This document shows, piece after piece, positions 14,934 through 23,803 of a stretch of 64,000 nucleotides of DNA (position 1 is the stretch's first letter; each line of letters opens with the position of its first letter). Made by a program: the position numbers and the translations under genes. Source of the stretch: Hymenobacter cyanobacteriorum. Its GTDB lineage: Bacteria > Bacteroidota > Bacteroidia > Cytophagales > Hymenobacteraceae. The stretch lies in the NCBI RefSeq assembly GCF_022631375.1, contig NZ_JALBGC010000001.1:1-64000 (forward strand), given 5' to 3'. The notes beneath the pieces are model-generated. The model did no database searches and was not told the DNA's origin. It worked only from the letters and a program-made list of their open reading frames with translations.

Positions 14934-15968
14934 ATGCCCCAAACCCTTCCCCGCCTCGGCTTTTCCGTGGGCGACCTCGCCGGCATCGGCCCCGAAGTCA
15001 TTTACAAAACCCTGCTCGATGAGCGCCTGCTGAAAATCTGCACGCCCGTCATCTACGGCACGGCCACGGCGCTATTCGACGACTTCCCCACCCCCGCCGA
15101 TACCGAGCACCTGCAGTTTCGCCAGCTGCGCGACGCGGCTGACATTGCTCCCGGCCGCCTTAACGCCGTGACTTGCTGGGACGAAGACTTCGCCTTAGCT
15201 CCCGGCCAACCTTCTCCCGCCACCGGCGCCGCGGCCCGCGAGAGCCTGCTCTGCGCCGCCCGCGACCTCAAAGCCGGCAAGCTCGACGGCATCGTGACAG
15301 CCCCCATCAGCAAAGACAACACCCAGTCCGACAACTTCCGCTACCCGGGCCACACCGAGTTTCTCACCAGCTTCTTCGAGGCCCCCGAGAGCCTCATGTT
15401 TCTGGTAGATGAGGATGCCGGCCTGCGCATTGCCACCGTCACCGGCCACGTGCCGCTAAAGGACGTGCCCGCCAAGCTGACCGCCGAGCTGCTGCGCACC
15501 AAAATCACGCTGCTACTGAAGTCGCTGAAAAACGATTTCGGCATTCTCAAGCCGCGCATTGCCGTGCTTGGCCTCAACCCCCACGCCGGCGAAAACGGCC
15601 TACTGGGCAAAGAGGAAGGTGATATTGTAACACCCGTTATCCAGCAGTTTGCCCATGATGGCCACCTCGTCGTCGGCCCTTTCCCGGCCGATGGCTACTT
15701 CGGCACCCAGCAATTCCGCCAGTTCGATGCTACGCTGGCGCTATACCACGACCAGGGCCTGATTCCCTTCAAGCTCATGGCCTTCGAGCGCGGTGTAAAC
15801 TTCACCGCCGGCCTGCCCGTGGTGCGCACCTCGCCCGACCACGGCACGGCTTACGGCCTCGCCGGCCAGTACAAGGCCGACGAATCGTCCTTCCGCGCGG
15901 CCGTGTATCTGGCCTGCGACATCTGGAAGCAGCGTTGGGAAGATGCTCAGCCCCGCTCGGCGCGGTAG
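14934..15968 (+). CDS. pdxA: 4-hydroxythreonine-4-phosphate dehydrogenase
   Basis: A 344-residue NAD-dependent enzyme of DXP-dependent pyridoxal phosphate synthesis. Family motifs are in order: GDLAGIGPEVIYK (N-term), TAPISKDN with GHTEFL (substrate and metal His), ALGLNPHAGENGLLG, and ALYHDQGLIPFKLM (metal His). Length is normal for PdxA. The ATG at 14934 directly follows the palindrome arm. No other vitamin B6 genes are in the window. Confidence 0.96.
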   Translation: MPQTLPRLGFSVGDLAGIGPEVIYKTLLDERLLKICTPVIYGTATALFDDFPTPADTEHLQFRQLRDAADIAPGRLNAVTCWDEDFALAPGQPSPATGAAARESLLCAARDLKAGKLDGIVTAPISKDNTQSDNFRYPGHTEFLTSFFEAPESLMFLVDEDAGLRIATVTGHVPLKDVPAKLTAELLRTKITLLLKSLKNDFGILKPRIAVLGLNPHAGENGLLGKEEGDIVTPVIQQFAHDGHLVVGPFPADGYFGTQQFRQFDATLALYHDQGLIPFKLMAFERGVNFTAGLPVVRTSPDHGTAYGLAGQYKADESSFRAAVYLACDIWKQRWEDAQPRSAR

Positions 15969-16042
15969 CCGTACAAGGGCTTTCCCGGCACATTGCCACC
16001 GAGAAACTTAGCCGTTTTTTTGGCAAAAAGCCGGATTTTCAC

Positions 16043-16050
16043 TACTTTTG
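16043..16050 (+). promoter_or_regulatory. -7 box for the DUF177-rpmF operon
   Basis: TACTTTTG matches TAnnTTTG exactly, 22 nt before the GTG start at 16072. Confidence 0.65.
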
Positions 16051-16071
16051 CCCCCTGCTATCCAAGCGACC

Positions 16072-16605
16072 GTGAAAAAAGAAAGCAAATACGACCTCAA
16101 CTTAGCCAAGCTGGCGCTGAAAACGCACCACTTTGAGTTCGAGTTGGGTCCCGAATTCTTCGCCTTATTCGACCAGCCTTTGGTGGAGCAAGGCCACCTG
16201 CACGCCGACGTGGAGCTCATTAAAACCGAGCGGCTGATGACGCTGAACTTTCACATCACCGGCACCGTGCAGCTCACCTGCGACCGCAGCCTTGATGAGT
16301 TTGCGCAGCCGCTGGACATTCACGAACAACTGCTGGTGCGCTTCGGCGACGAAGCCAAGGAGCTGGACGACAACGTGCTGCAAATCACGCCCGAAACCCA
16401 GACCCTGCCCCTCGCCCAGCACCTCTACGACTACATCGGTCTGGCCCTGCCTATGAAGAAGCTGCACCCGCGCTTCCAGGACGAGGCCGACGACAACCCC
16501 GACGCGCCGACCAAGCTCATCTTCAGCACCCGTCCTGCCGATGATGAACCGGACGACGACGAGCCGGCCGACCCGCGCTGGGCCGCGCTGCGCAATCTGA
16601 ATTAA
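16072..16605 (+). CDS. DUF177 (YceD-like) protein
   Basis: A 177-residue acidic protein of the DUF177/YceD family, almost always encoded before rpmF as here. In other bacteria and plastids YceD homologues affect 23S rRNA accumulation and processing. A Cys in VQLTCDRSLDEF is retained; the second cysteine expected downstream is not obvious. The C-terminus is Asp/Glu-rich (DDEPDDDEPADP). The start is read as GTG 16072 (MKKESKYDLNLAKL), because the only earlier in-frame candidate, a TTG, lies inside the -7 box. Confidence 0.85.
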   Translation: MKKESKYDLNLAKLALKTHHFEFELGPEFFALFDQPLVEQGHLHADVELIKTERLMTLNFHITGTVQLTCDRSLDEFAQPLDIHEQLLVRFGDEAKELDDNVLQITPETQTLPLAQHLYDYIGLALPMKKLHPRFQDEADDNPDAPTKLIFSTRPADDEPDDDEPADPRWAALRNLN

Positions 16606-16674
16606 TCCGTCAGTGCCCCGAGTCGCTCCCCACTCGACAACCGCAACATTAACTCCCCTAATTTCAACTAAACC

Positions 16675-16905
16675 ATGGCACATCCTAAGCGCCGCACCTC
16701 TTCCGCCGTTCGCGACAAGCGTCGTACCCACTACAAGCTGACCCCTAAGGCCGTGACCTTGTGCCCCAACACGGGCGAGCTGCACCTGCGCCACAAGGCG
16801 TACGTGGTCGACGGCGACCTGTACCACAACGGCCAGCTGGCCATCAAAAACTACGCTAAAACCAACGCTGCCCCGGCAGCCGACGTTGCCGAAGACGACG
16901 AATAG
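16675..16905 (+). CDS. rpmF: Large ribosomal subunit protein bL32
   Basis: A 76-residue ribosomal protein with the bL32 signature MAHPKRRTSSAVRDKRRTHY and CPNTGELHLRHKAY. Only one Cys of the four-Cys zinc form is kept (LCPNTGE), so this is the zinc-independent type. The acidic Ala-rich tail (PAADVAEDDE) is longer than usual. It follows DUF177 by 69 bp without its own visible promoter. Confidence 0.96.
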   Translation: MAHPKRRTSSAVRDKRRTHYKLTPKAVTLCPNTGELHLRHKAYVVDGDLYHNGQLAIKNYAKTNAAPAADVAEDDE

Positions 16906-16982
16906 CGCGTTTGGTTGTTACTTCGCGGCACCACATGGTCCGGCTTCGCTCCTTTTTTAAGCCAGCGGGGCCGGATTTTTGG

Positions 16983-16990
16983 TACTTTTG
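16983..16990 (+). promoter_or_regulatory. -7 box for plsX
   Basis: TACTTTTG, perfect consensus, ending 34 nt before the plsX ATG. Confidence 0.65.
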
Positions 16991-17024
16991 ACTTTCCGCT
17001 GACCTCCCTCCAAACACCTCTTTC

Positions 17025-17966
17025 ATGAAAATAGCCCTCGACGCAATGGGCGGCGATTTCGCCCCCCAAGCCGCCGTGGCGGGTGCCCTACTGGCTGCCG
17101 AGCAACTCGCCGGCCGGGCCACCATTGTCCTCATCGGCCAGGAAGACGCCGTGCGTCCCCTGCTCCAGGCCGCTGGCCCCGCTGCCAACGTGCTCGAGTT
17201 CGTCCCCGCGTCGCAGGTTATCGACATGGGCGAGCACCCCGCCAAAGCTTTCCAGCAGAAGCAGGATTCGAGCATTGCCGTGGGCTACAAAATGCTCCTC
17301 GCAGGCGAAGTCGATGCCTTTTGCTCGGCCGGCAACACGGGCGCCATGCTCGTCGGAGCCATGTTTACCGTGAAAACCGTGCCCGGCGTAATGCGCCCGG
17401 CCATTGCCAACTTCCTGCCCAAGCTGCACAACAACGTGGGCATTCTACTTGACGTGGGCGCCAACGCCGAGTGCAAGCCCGAAATGCTGGAGCAGTTCGG
17501 CGAGCTTGGTTCCTTGTATGCCCAACACGTTCTGGGCATCGCCCGCCCACAGGTGGGCCTGATGAACATCGGTGAGGAAGAAGGCAAGGGCACACCCATT
17601 ATTCAGGAAGCCCACCAGCGCCTGAAGGCCAACCCGCACATTCATTTCGTGGGCAATATTGAAGGCCGCGACCTGTTCAACGACAAGGCCGACGTGATTG
17701 TGTGCGACGGCTTCACGGGCAACATCATCCTGAAAATGGCCGAATCGATTTACGACGCCATGGACGAGAAGAAGATTCAGGACCCGTTTTTCGACAAGTT
17801 CAACTACGAGGCGGTGGGCGGCTCGCCCATTCTGGGCATCAACGACAACGCCATCATCGGGCACGGCCGCAGTACGCCGCGCGCCATCGGCAATATGCTG
17901 ATGCAGGGCTTCAACATGGCCGACTCGGGCATTGTTGACCAAATTAAGGCTACTTTTAAGTCCTAG
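17025..17966 (+). CDS. plsX: Phosphate acyltransferase PlsX
   Basis: A 313-residue enzyme converting acyl-ACP to acyl-phosphate at the start of phospholipid synthesis. Signature: [11 protein letters not shown] at the N-terminus, [38 protein letters not shown] and [12 protein letters not shown]. Its place between rpmF and fabH is the standard arrangement. It has its own -7 box at 16983 and a strong terminator after it. Confidence 0.96.
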   Translation: MKIALDAMGGDFAPQAAVAGALLAAEQLAGRATIVLIGQEDAVRPLLQAAGPAANVLEFVPASQVIDMGEHPAKAFQQKQDSSIAVGYKMLLAGEVDAFCSAGNTGAMLVGAMFTVKTVPGVMRPAIANFLPKLHNNVGILLDVGANAECKPEMLEQFGELGSLYAQHVLGIARPQVGLMNIGEEEGKGTPIIQEAHQRLKANPHIHFVGNIEGRDLFNDKADVIVCDGFTGNIILKMAESIYDAMDEKKIQDPFFDKFNYEAVGGSPILGINDNAIIGHGRSTPRAIGNMLMQGFNMADSGIVDQIKATFKS

Positions 17967-17991
17967 CCCCGGTTCCCGGCGGTGAAAAACC

Positions 17992-18015
17992 TCCGGCTTC
18001 GGCCGGATTTTTTTT
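17992..18015 (+). terminator. Intrinsic terminator after plsX
   Basis: TCCGGC-TTCG-GCCGGA hairpin with a UUCG tetraloop followed by eight T. Confidence 0.95.
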
Positions 18016-18102
18016 AGACGCTTGGGTGCTCATTGCCGGAGCGTTGGGCGGCCAAAACCGGCCGCGCCCCCGCCCGCATTCCCATTTTACGCTTGCCCCG
18101 CC

Positions 18103-18110
18103 TACTTTTG
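18103..18110 (+). promoter_or_regulatory. -7 box for fabH, start-proximal (leaderless mRNA predicted)
   Basis: TACTTTTG, perfect consensus, ends only 5 nt before the fabH ATG. Transcription should begin at or next to the start codon. Confidence 0.65.
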
Positions 18111-18115
18111 CCCGT

Positions 18116-19123
18116 ATGAAGATTACTGCCGCCATCACTGGTGTGGGCTCTTATGTGCCCGACTATGTGCTAACCAATGCCGAGCTTGAAAAGCTGGTGG
18201 ATACCAACGACGAATGGATTATGTCGCGCACCGGCATTCGAGAGCGACGCATTCTGAAGGGCGAGAACCAGGGTACTTCGGTGATGGGCATCAAGGCGGT
18301 GCAGCAGTTGCTGGCCAAAACCGGCACCAACCCCGAGGACGTGGAGTTGCTGATTTGTGCCACCACCACCCCCGACATGCTGTTTCCGGCCACGGCCAAC
18401 ATCATTTCCAACGGCGTGGGCATCACCAAGGCGTTCAGTTTTGACATGAACGCGGCCTGCTCGACCTTCCTGTTTGCGCTGGCCACGGGCGCGCAATACA
18501 TTCAGGCCGGCACGCACAAAAAGGTGATTGTGGTGGGCGCCGATAAAATGTCGGCCATTGTAGACTACACCGACCGCGCCAACTGCATCCTGTTTGGCGA
18601 CGGCGCGGCGGCCGTGTTGCTCGAACCCAGCACCGACGGCTTCGGCATCCTCGACCAGGTACTGCGCACCGACGGCTCGGGCGAAGCCTACCTGCACCAG
18701 AAAGCCGGTGGCAGCCGCCGCCCCCCAACGCACGCCACCGTGGATGCCAAGGAGCACTACATCTACCAGGAGGGCGCCACGGTTTTCAAATTTGCCGTAA
18801 AAAGCATGGCCGACGTGGCCGCCCAGGTAATGGAGCGCAACCACCTGAGCAAGGACGACGTGGCTTTCCTGGTGCCGCACCAGGCCAACAAGCGCATCAT
18901 CGACGCCACGGCCAACCGCATGGGCGTGGGGCCGGAGAAGGTGATGCTCAACATCGACCGCTACGGCAACACCACCAACGCTACCATTCCGCTGTGCCTG
19001 GCCGACTACGAAACGAAGCTACGCCGCGGCGACAACCTCGTGCTGGCGGCCTTCGGCGGCGGCTTCACCTGGGGCTCTATCTACATAAAATGGGCTTATG
19101 ATGGCTCATTAGCTGCTAGCTAA
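18116..19123 (+). CDS. fabH: 3-oxoacyl-ACP synthase III (KAS III)
   Basis: A 335-residue enzyme starting fatty-acid synthesis by condensing acyl-CoA with malonyl-ACP. Catalytic triad visible: Cys in [11 protein letters not shown], His in [12 protein letters not shown] and Asn in [12 protein letters not shown]-terminal [16 protein letters not shown] is typical. The ATG at 18116 sits 5 nt after a -7 box. The last codons (about LAAS-stop) read through the first arm of an inverted repeat, so the C-terminus appears remodelled by the repeat. Confidence 0.96.
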   Translation: MKITAAITGVGSYVPDYVLTNAELEKLVDTNDEWIMSRTGIRERRILKGENQGTSVMGIKAVQQLLAKTGTNPEDVELLICATTTPDMLFPATANIISNGVGITKAFSFDMNAACSTFLFALATGAQYIQAGTHKKVIVVGADKMSAIVDYTDRANCILFGDGAAAVLLEPSTDGFGILDQVLRTDGSGEAYLHQKAGGSRRPPTHATVDAKEHYIYQEGATVFKFAVKSMADVAAQVMERNHLSKDDVAFLVPHQANKRIIDATANRMGVGPEKVMLNIDRYGNTTNATIPLCLADYETKLRRGDNLVLAAFGGGFTWGSIYIKWAYDGSLAAS

Positions 19124-19264
19124 TAGCTGTTAGCCATTTGCTTCGCTCATTCTGCCCTAATTTTGGAGTTGAATTGCGAGAGCTTCCGACTTGGCAAACA
19201 AGTTCATTTACAAAACACCCACATAACATCAGCTAATAGCTAACAGCTATTGGCTAATAGCTAA
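19105..19264. repeat. Word-built inverted repeat (TAGCTAATAGCTGTTAGC type) before efp
   Basis: Left arm about 19105-19136 and right arm about 19227-19264 are iterations of TAGCTAATAGC / AGCTGTTAGC and their complements. The left arm contains the fabH stop; the right arm ends 6 nt before the efp ATG. The same words build the repeat at 19843-19924. Confidence 0.85.
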
Positions 19265-19270
19265 ATTAAA

Positions 19271-19834
19271 ATGGCATCAACCGCCGACTTCCGCAACGGC
19301 CTCGTTCTGAACTACAACAACGAGCTGCACGTCATCACCGAGTTTCAGCACGTGAAGCCCGGCAAAGGCCCCGCCTTCGTACGCACCAAGATGCGCAACA
19401 TCAAAACCGGCCGCACCATCGACAACACCTTCAACGCGGGGGTGAAAGTAGAAACGGCCCGCGTGGAGCAGCGCCCGCACCAGTTCCTTTTCAAGGACGA
19501 CTACGGCTATAATTTCATGGACAATTCGACCTTCGAGCAGATAACGCTGCCCGAGGAGCTGGTTCCCTTCGCCGACATCATGAAGGAGGGCCAGGAAGTG
19601 ACCATCCTCATGCACGCCGAAACCGAGCAGCCCCTGACGGCCGAACTGCCCACCACCGTCGACCTCGTGGTGACCTACACCGAGCCCGGCCTGCGCGGCG
19701 ACACCGCCACCAACACCCTGAAGCCCGCCACGGTAGAAACCGGCGCTCGCATCCAGGTGCCGCTGTTCGTGGATGTGGACACCAAAATCCGCATCAAGAC
19801 CAGCGACTACAGCTACGTAGAGCGCGTAAAATAG
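19271..19834 (+). CDS. efp: Elongation factor P
   Basis: A 187-residue, three-domain translation factor that relieves ribosomes stalled at polyproline. The KOW-like domain I carries the tip loop HVKPGKGPAFVRTK with the conserved Lys that contacts the P-site tRNA. Domains II/III end in IKTSDYSYVERVK. No separate modification gene (epmA/epmB, earP) is seen in the window. Flanked on both sides by the same type of word-built inverted repeat. Confidence 0.97.
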   Translation: MASTADFRNGLVLNYNNELHVITEFQHVKPGKGPAFVRTKMRNIKTGRTIDNTFNAGVKVETARVEQRPHQFLFKDDYGYNFMDNSTFEQITLPEELVPFADIMKEGQEVTILMHAETEQPLTAELPTTVDLVVTYTEPGLRGDTATNTLKPATVETGARIQVPLFVDVDTKIRIKTSDYSYVERVK

Positions 19835-19842
19835 CCCTTTAT

Positions 19843-19924
19843 TGAGCTGTTAGCTGATAGCGACTAGCTGTTAGCTGACGTTCTAAAAAAAGCTAACAGC
19901 TAGCAGCTAATAGCTAGCAGCTAA
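19843..19924. repeat. Word-built inverted repeat before accB
   Basis: GAGCTGTTAGCTGATAGC and CTAGCTGTTAGCTGACG face AGCTAACAGCTAGCAGC and TAATAGCTAGCAGCTAA across a short A-rich loop. The right arm ends 5 nt before the accB ATG. Confidence 0.85.
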
Positions 19925-19929
19925 ACAAG

Positions 19930-20445
19930 ATGTCAAACTCGCCCAAAAAGGAAAAGGACGCTGCCATGAAAGCCAAAGAACTCCAGGAACTGCTCGATTT
20001 TATCGCGAAATCGGGCCTGAATAAGGTGAACATTGAAACCGAGGAATTTAAAATCTCGGTGCAGCGCGACCCCAACACCAAAACCGTATTCAGCCAGGCC
20101 GCCCCGGCAGCAGCGCCGGCCGCTCCGGCTCCGGTAGCCGCTGCCCCTGCGCCTGCTCCGGCCGCAGCCCCCGCTGCTGCTCCGGCTGCCACCGAAGCTT
20201 CGGCGGCCAGCCACAAGGCCCTGAAAGCACCCATGATTGGCACCTTCTACCGCAGCAGCGGCCCGGATGCCCCGGCCTTCGTGCAGGTGGGTGACATGGT
20301 GGAGAAAGGCCAGGTTATCTGCATCATCGAGGCGATGAAGCTGTTCAATGAGATTGAAGCCGAGGAAAGCGGCCGCATCGTGAAGGCGTTGGTGGACAAC
20401 GCCACGCCGGTTGAATACGACCAGCCGCTGTTTTTGATTGAATAG
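19930..20445 (+). CDS. accB: Biotin carboxyl carrier protein of acetyl-CoA carboxylase
   Basis: A 171-residue carrier. The N-terminal helical segment (KELQELLDFIAKSGLNKVN) and short strand are followed by a long Ala/Pro linker (about 58-92) and a C-terminal biotinyl domain with the biotin-accepting Lys in the motif EAMKLFNE. It shuttles carboxyl groups between AccC and the carboxyltransferase in malonyl-CoA synthesis. It is followed by accC on the same strand after a 153-bp gap full of inverted repeats; accA/accD are not in the window. Confidence 0.96.
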   Translation: MSNSPKKEKDAAMKAKELQELLDFIAKSGLNKVNIETEEFKISVQRDPNTKTVFSQAAPAAAPAAPAPVAAAPAPAPAAAPAAAPAATEASAASHKALKAPMIGTFYRSSGPDAPAFVQVGDMVEKGQVICIIEAMKLFNEIEAEESGRIVKALVDNATPVEYDQPLFLIE

Positions 20446-20594
20446 TCGGGACTTCGGGGCTTGGGAACTTGGGGACTTGGTTGTTCGCCGCAGGGCGAAG
20501 CACCGGCTTCAGGTTCCCAAGCCCTTTTCTTAGCGCCACAGTTTTGGCGCCGGAAACTAAGTTCCCAAGACCCTAAGTCCCCAAGACCCCACCC
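20446..20594. repeat. Word-built inverted repeat (GGGACTTGGGGACTTGG type) before accC
   Basis: The left arm, from the accB stop, iterates GGACTTCGGGGCTTGGGAAC and GGGGACTTGG. The right arm (about 20558-20592) iterates the complement (AAGTTCCCAAGACCC, AAGTCCCCAAGACCCC) and ends 6 nt before the accC ATG. Smaller hairpins (TTCGCC-GCA-GGGCGAA) sit in the loop. Confidence 0.8.
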
Positions 20595-20598
20595 TCTC

Positions 20599-21945
<1,347 letters not shown>

Positions 21946-21958
21946 TCAGAAATTAAGC

Positions 21959-22342
21959 ATGAACAGCACCCACTGTTATTCTCAAAGCAGAACATTGAGG
22001 ATAATAATGGGTGCTGCTTTGCTTTTATTCCAAGGCTGTAGTGACGACGCTTGCAATGGTAGTATTGAAAGCGTCGTATTGCTGTCTAAATCTGAGCCAA
22101 CATATGGGGGTGAGAGAATTTATGTTGATGTCAAAAATCGGGGGCAAATAGGCGTAAGAAAAACGCTACAATGTGCGAATGGCATTGTAGGCACCTTTGA
22201 TAATGTGGTGGTTATACGCGATTTCGAGAGCAGATTCACAAATCGCAAGAAAATATGTTTCAGTGATTTTATGAGGATGCAGCCAACTGATGGTGCGAAA
22301 ATGAATGACGAAGGCTTGCCAGAAATACAGCTATATCATTAA
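21959..22342 (+). CDS. Small lipoprotein, tandem paralogue 1 (low GC)
   Basis: About 127 residues, with a hydrophobic segment and lipobox-like Cys (GAALLLFQGCSDD). The mature part ACNGSIESVVLLSKS...RIYVDVKNRGQIGVRKTL...GTFDNVVVIRD...ICFSDF...DEGLPEI parallels the next gene almost position for position. The first 16 residues before the signal may be untranslated; an ATG at 22007 is an alternative. GC is about 41% in two lines I counted, far below the neighbours. No known domain; function unknown. Confidence 0.75.
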   Translation: MNSTHCYSQSRTLRIIMGAALLLFQGCSDDACNGSIESVVLLSKSEPTYGGERIYVDVKNRGQIGVRKTLQCANGIVGTFDNVVVIRDFESRFTNRKKICFSDFMRMQPTDGAKMNDEGLPEIQLYH

Positions 22343-22384
22343 TTCACCCCGCGCTGAAAAACGCACAAGCCTCTATAATTGATT

Positions 22385-22741
22385 ATGTTCAAAATTTCTG
22401 CCTTTAGTTCTATCTGTATTTATTTTATTATCACCTCCTGCTCACCGGCCTGCAACGGCAGCATCGAAACCACGGTGCTGTTTGCCAAACCGGGACCGGG
22501 CGGCGTGGGGCGCAACATCTACGTCGACGTGGTGAACAAGCCCGACTTGGGCGTGAAGAAAACCCTGCTTTATGAGGGCAAGGAATTTGGCACGTTCCCG
22601 CACGTGGTCATCATTAACGACCCCACCAGCCGCTTTGCTTCGAACCGCAGCATCTGCTTCTCGAAGTTTAAGCAGAACGCGGCCGCCACGGGTGGGGATT
22701 TGACGGAAGAAGGCCTGCCGGAAATTACGGTGACGGAATAG
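22385..22741 (+). CDS. Small lipoprotein, tandem paralogue 2
   Basis: A 118-residue protein with a lipoprotein-like signal (FIITSCSPACNG). It shares the pattern ACNGSIE, NIYVDVVNKPDLGVKKTL, FGTFPHVVIINDP, SRFASNRSICFSKF and EEGLPEI with the gene 43 bp upstream, so the pair arose by tandem duplication. After the first 60 bases its GC is near 62%, normal for the window. Two conserved Cys (in ACNG and ICFS) could form a disulphide. Function unknown. Confidence 0.75.
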   Translation: MFKISAFSSICIYFIITSCSPACNGSIETTVLFAKPGPGGVGRNIYVDVVNKPDLGVKKTLLYEGKEFGTFPHVVIINDPTSRFASNRSICFSKFKQNAAATGGDLTEEGLPEITVTE

Positions 22742-22814
22742 CTGCCCACCGTGCAACCGACCGCAATGGCTGGGGCTCCTGCACGGGAGTTCCGGCCATT
22801 TCCTTTCCTGCTTG

Positions 22815-23210
22815 ATGCGTTTACCTATGTTTATCGGCGGGCTGTTGCTGGCAGCCCTACCAAAGTTGGGCACGGCCCAAACGATTCCTCCGTTGCCACC
22901 CCGCCCGGTGCACGACTCGGCGTTTGCCGTGCACCAGCTGTTCAAGAAGCACCGCCACGCGGCCGAGGGGGCGCTGGCTACCGGGGCGGCCAGCATCGTG
23001 GGGATATTCACCAGCTCGGCGCGGGGCGAAAAAGAGCTGGTGAGCGCGAATGCGCTCATCACCGTGGTGGCCACGGCGGTGGGGCTACGGCAGGCCCTGC
23101 GCTACAGCCCTGACCACGAGCAGGCCCTGCTGCGGCAGTACGAGCAGGGCTGGCCCCTGCCGCCGGAAGTACGTCGCCGGCTGAAGCCGAAATACTTCCG
23201 GGCGATGTAA
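22815..23210 (+). CDS. Secreted small protein, unknown function
   Basis: A 131-residue protein with an N-terminal signal (MRLPMFIGGLLLAALPKLGTA, then Q). The mature part is a helical, basic region with a hydrophobic stretch (ATGAASIVGIF and ALITVVATAVGLRQAL), so it may sit in the membrane. The C-terminus PPEVRRRLKPKYFRAM is basic. No family is recognised. It lies 73 bp after the lipoprotein pair. Confidence 0.6.
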   Translation: MRLPMFIGGLLLAALPKLGTAQTIPPLPPRPVHDSAFAVHQLFKKHRHAAEGALATGAASIVGIFTSSARGEKELVSANALITVVATAVGLRQALRYSPDHEQALLRQYEQGWPLPPEVRRRLKPKYFRAM

Positions 23211-23244
23211 TCGTAAAGTCTTTACCTCCCATTCAATAGCGCAT

Positions 23245-23637
23245 ATGCAAACTCTGTGGATTTTGAGTAGCCTCATGCTACTGAGTGGTTTGGCGTACGC
23301 ACAATCTGCACCGACTCAGCGCGAGCTGGCGAGTCCGCCAGCATTTACCGACAACCGACCAGGCCCGCGCCAAGGCGCCATGCTGGACAGCTCCGGCTGG
23401 CGCTTTGCTACGCCGCCGCGGGTAAGCGCCATCGATGAGCAGTCGGGCGTGGTTCGCTTTCGACTAGTGGTGAATGAAAACGGAGGGGTCGAATCGGTTA
23501 CTTCGGTGTCGAGCACGGTGTCGGCGGCGCAGGAAAAACTGTGCCGCGACGCGTTACTGGCCGCTCACTTCGTCCAAGTGGGTATATCACCGCGCCGAAC
23601 TACGGGATATTATACCTTTCGCTTCACCATCAGATAG
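23245..23637 (+). CDS. Secreted protein with TonB-C-like domain
   Basis: A 130-residue protein: signal peptide (MQTLWILSSLMLLSGLAYAQ), then a region whose RFRLVVNENGGVESVTSVSS and CRDALLAAHFVQV resemble the beta-alpha-beta core of TonB C-terminal domains. It lacks the N-terminal anchor and Pro-rich spacer of true TonB, so it is probably a periplasmic TonB-C-only protein. Related in kind to the protein at 58060. Confidence 0.65.
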   Translation: MQTLWILSSLMLLSGLAYAQSAPTQRELASPPAFTDNRPGPRQGAMLDSSGWRFATPPRVSAIDEQSGVVRFRLVVNENGGVESVTSVSSTVSAAQEKLCRDALLAAHFVQVGISPRRTTGYYTFRFTIR

Positions 23638-23699
23638 CCGTTTTACAAGTACTTACCTCGCGGGCAAGCGTGGCCAGGCACGACTAGCTTTTTCTTAAT

Positions 23700-23728
23700 C
23701 GCCCCCGCCGCACATTGCGCCGGGGGCG
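23700..23728 (+). terminator. Probable terminator hairpin
   Basis: CGCCCCCG and CGGGGGCG enclose a 13-nt loop, followed by TTCGGCTTTTG, 63 bp after the TonB-C-like gene. Confidence 0.5.
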
Positions 23729-23742
23729 TTCGGCTTTTGGGC

Positions 23743-23750
23743 TACCTTTG
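23743..23750 (+). promoter_or_regulatory. -7 box for the E2 gene
   Basis: TACCTTTG, perfect consensus, 53 nt before the ATG at 23804. Confidence 0.6.
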
Positions 23751-23803
23751 CGGCACTAAACTCCCACCCCACCCTTACTTACCCCCAAATACCCCTCCGA
23801 TAT

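Noticed and set aside
19105..19924. Reiterated TAGCTAATAGC words as a possible CRISPR array
   Set aside because: Words are adjacent without unique spacers of constant size and are arranged as inverted arms.
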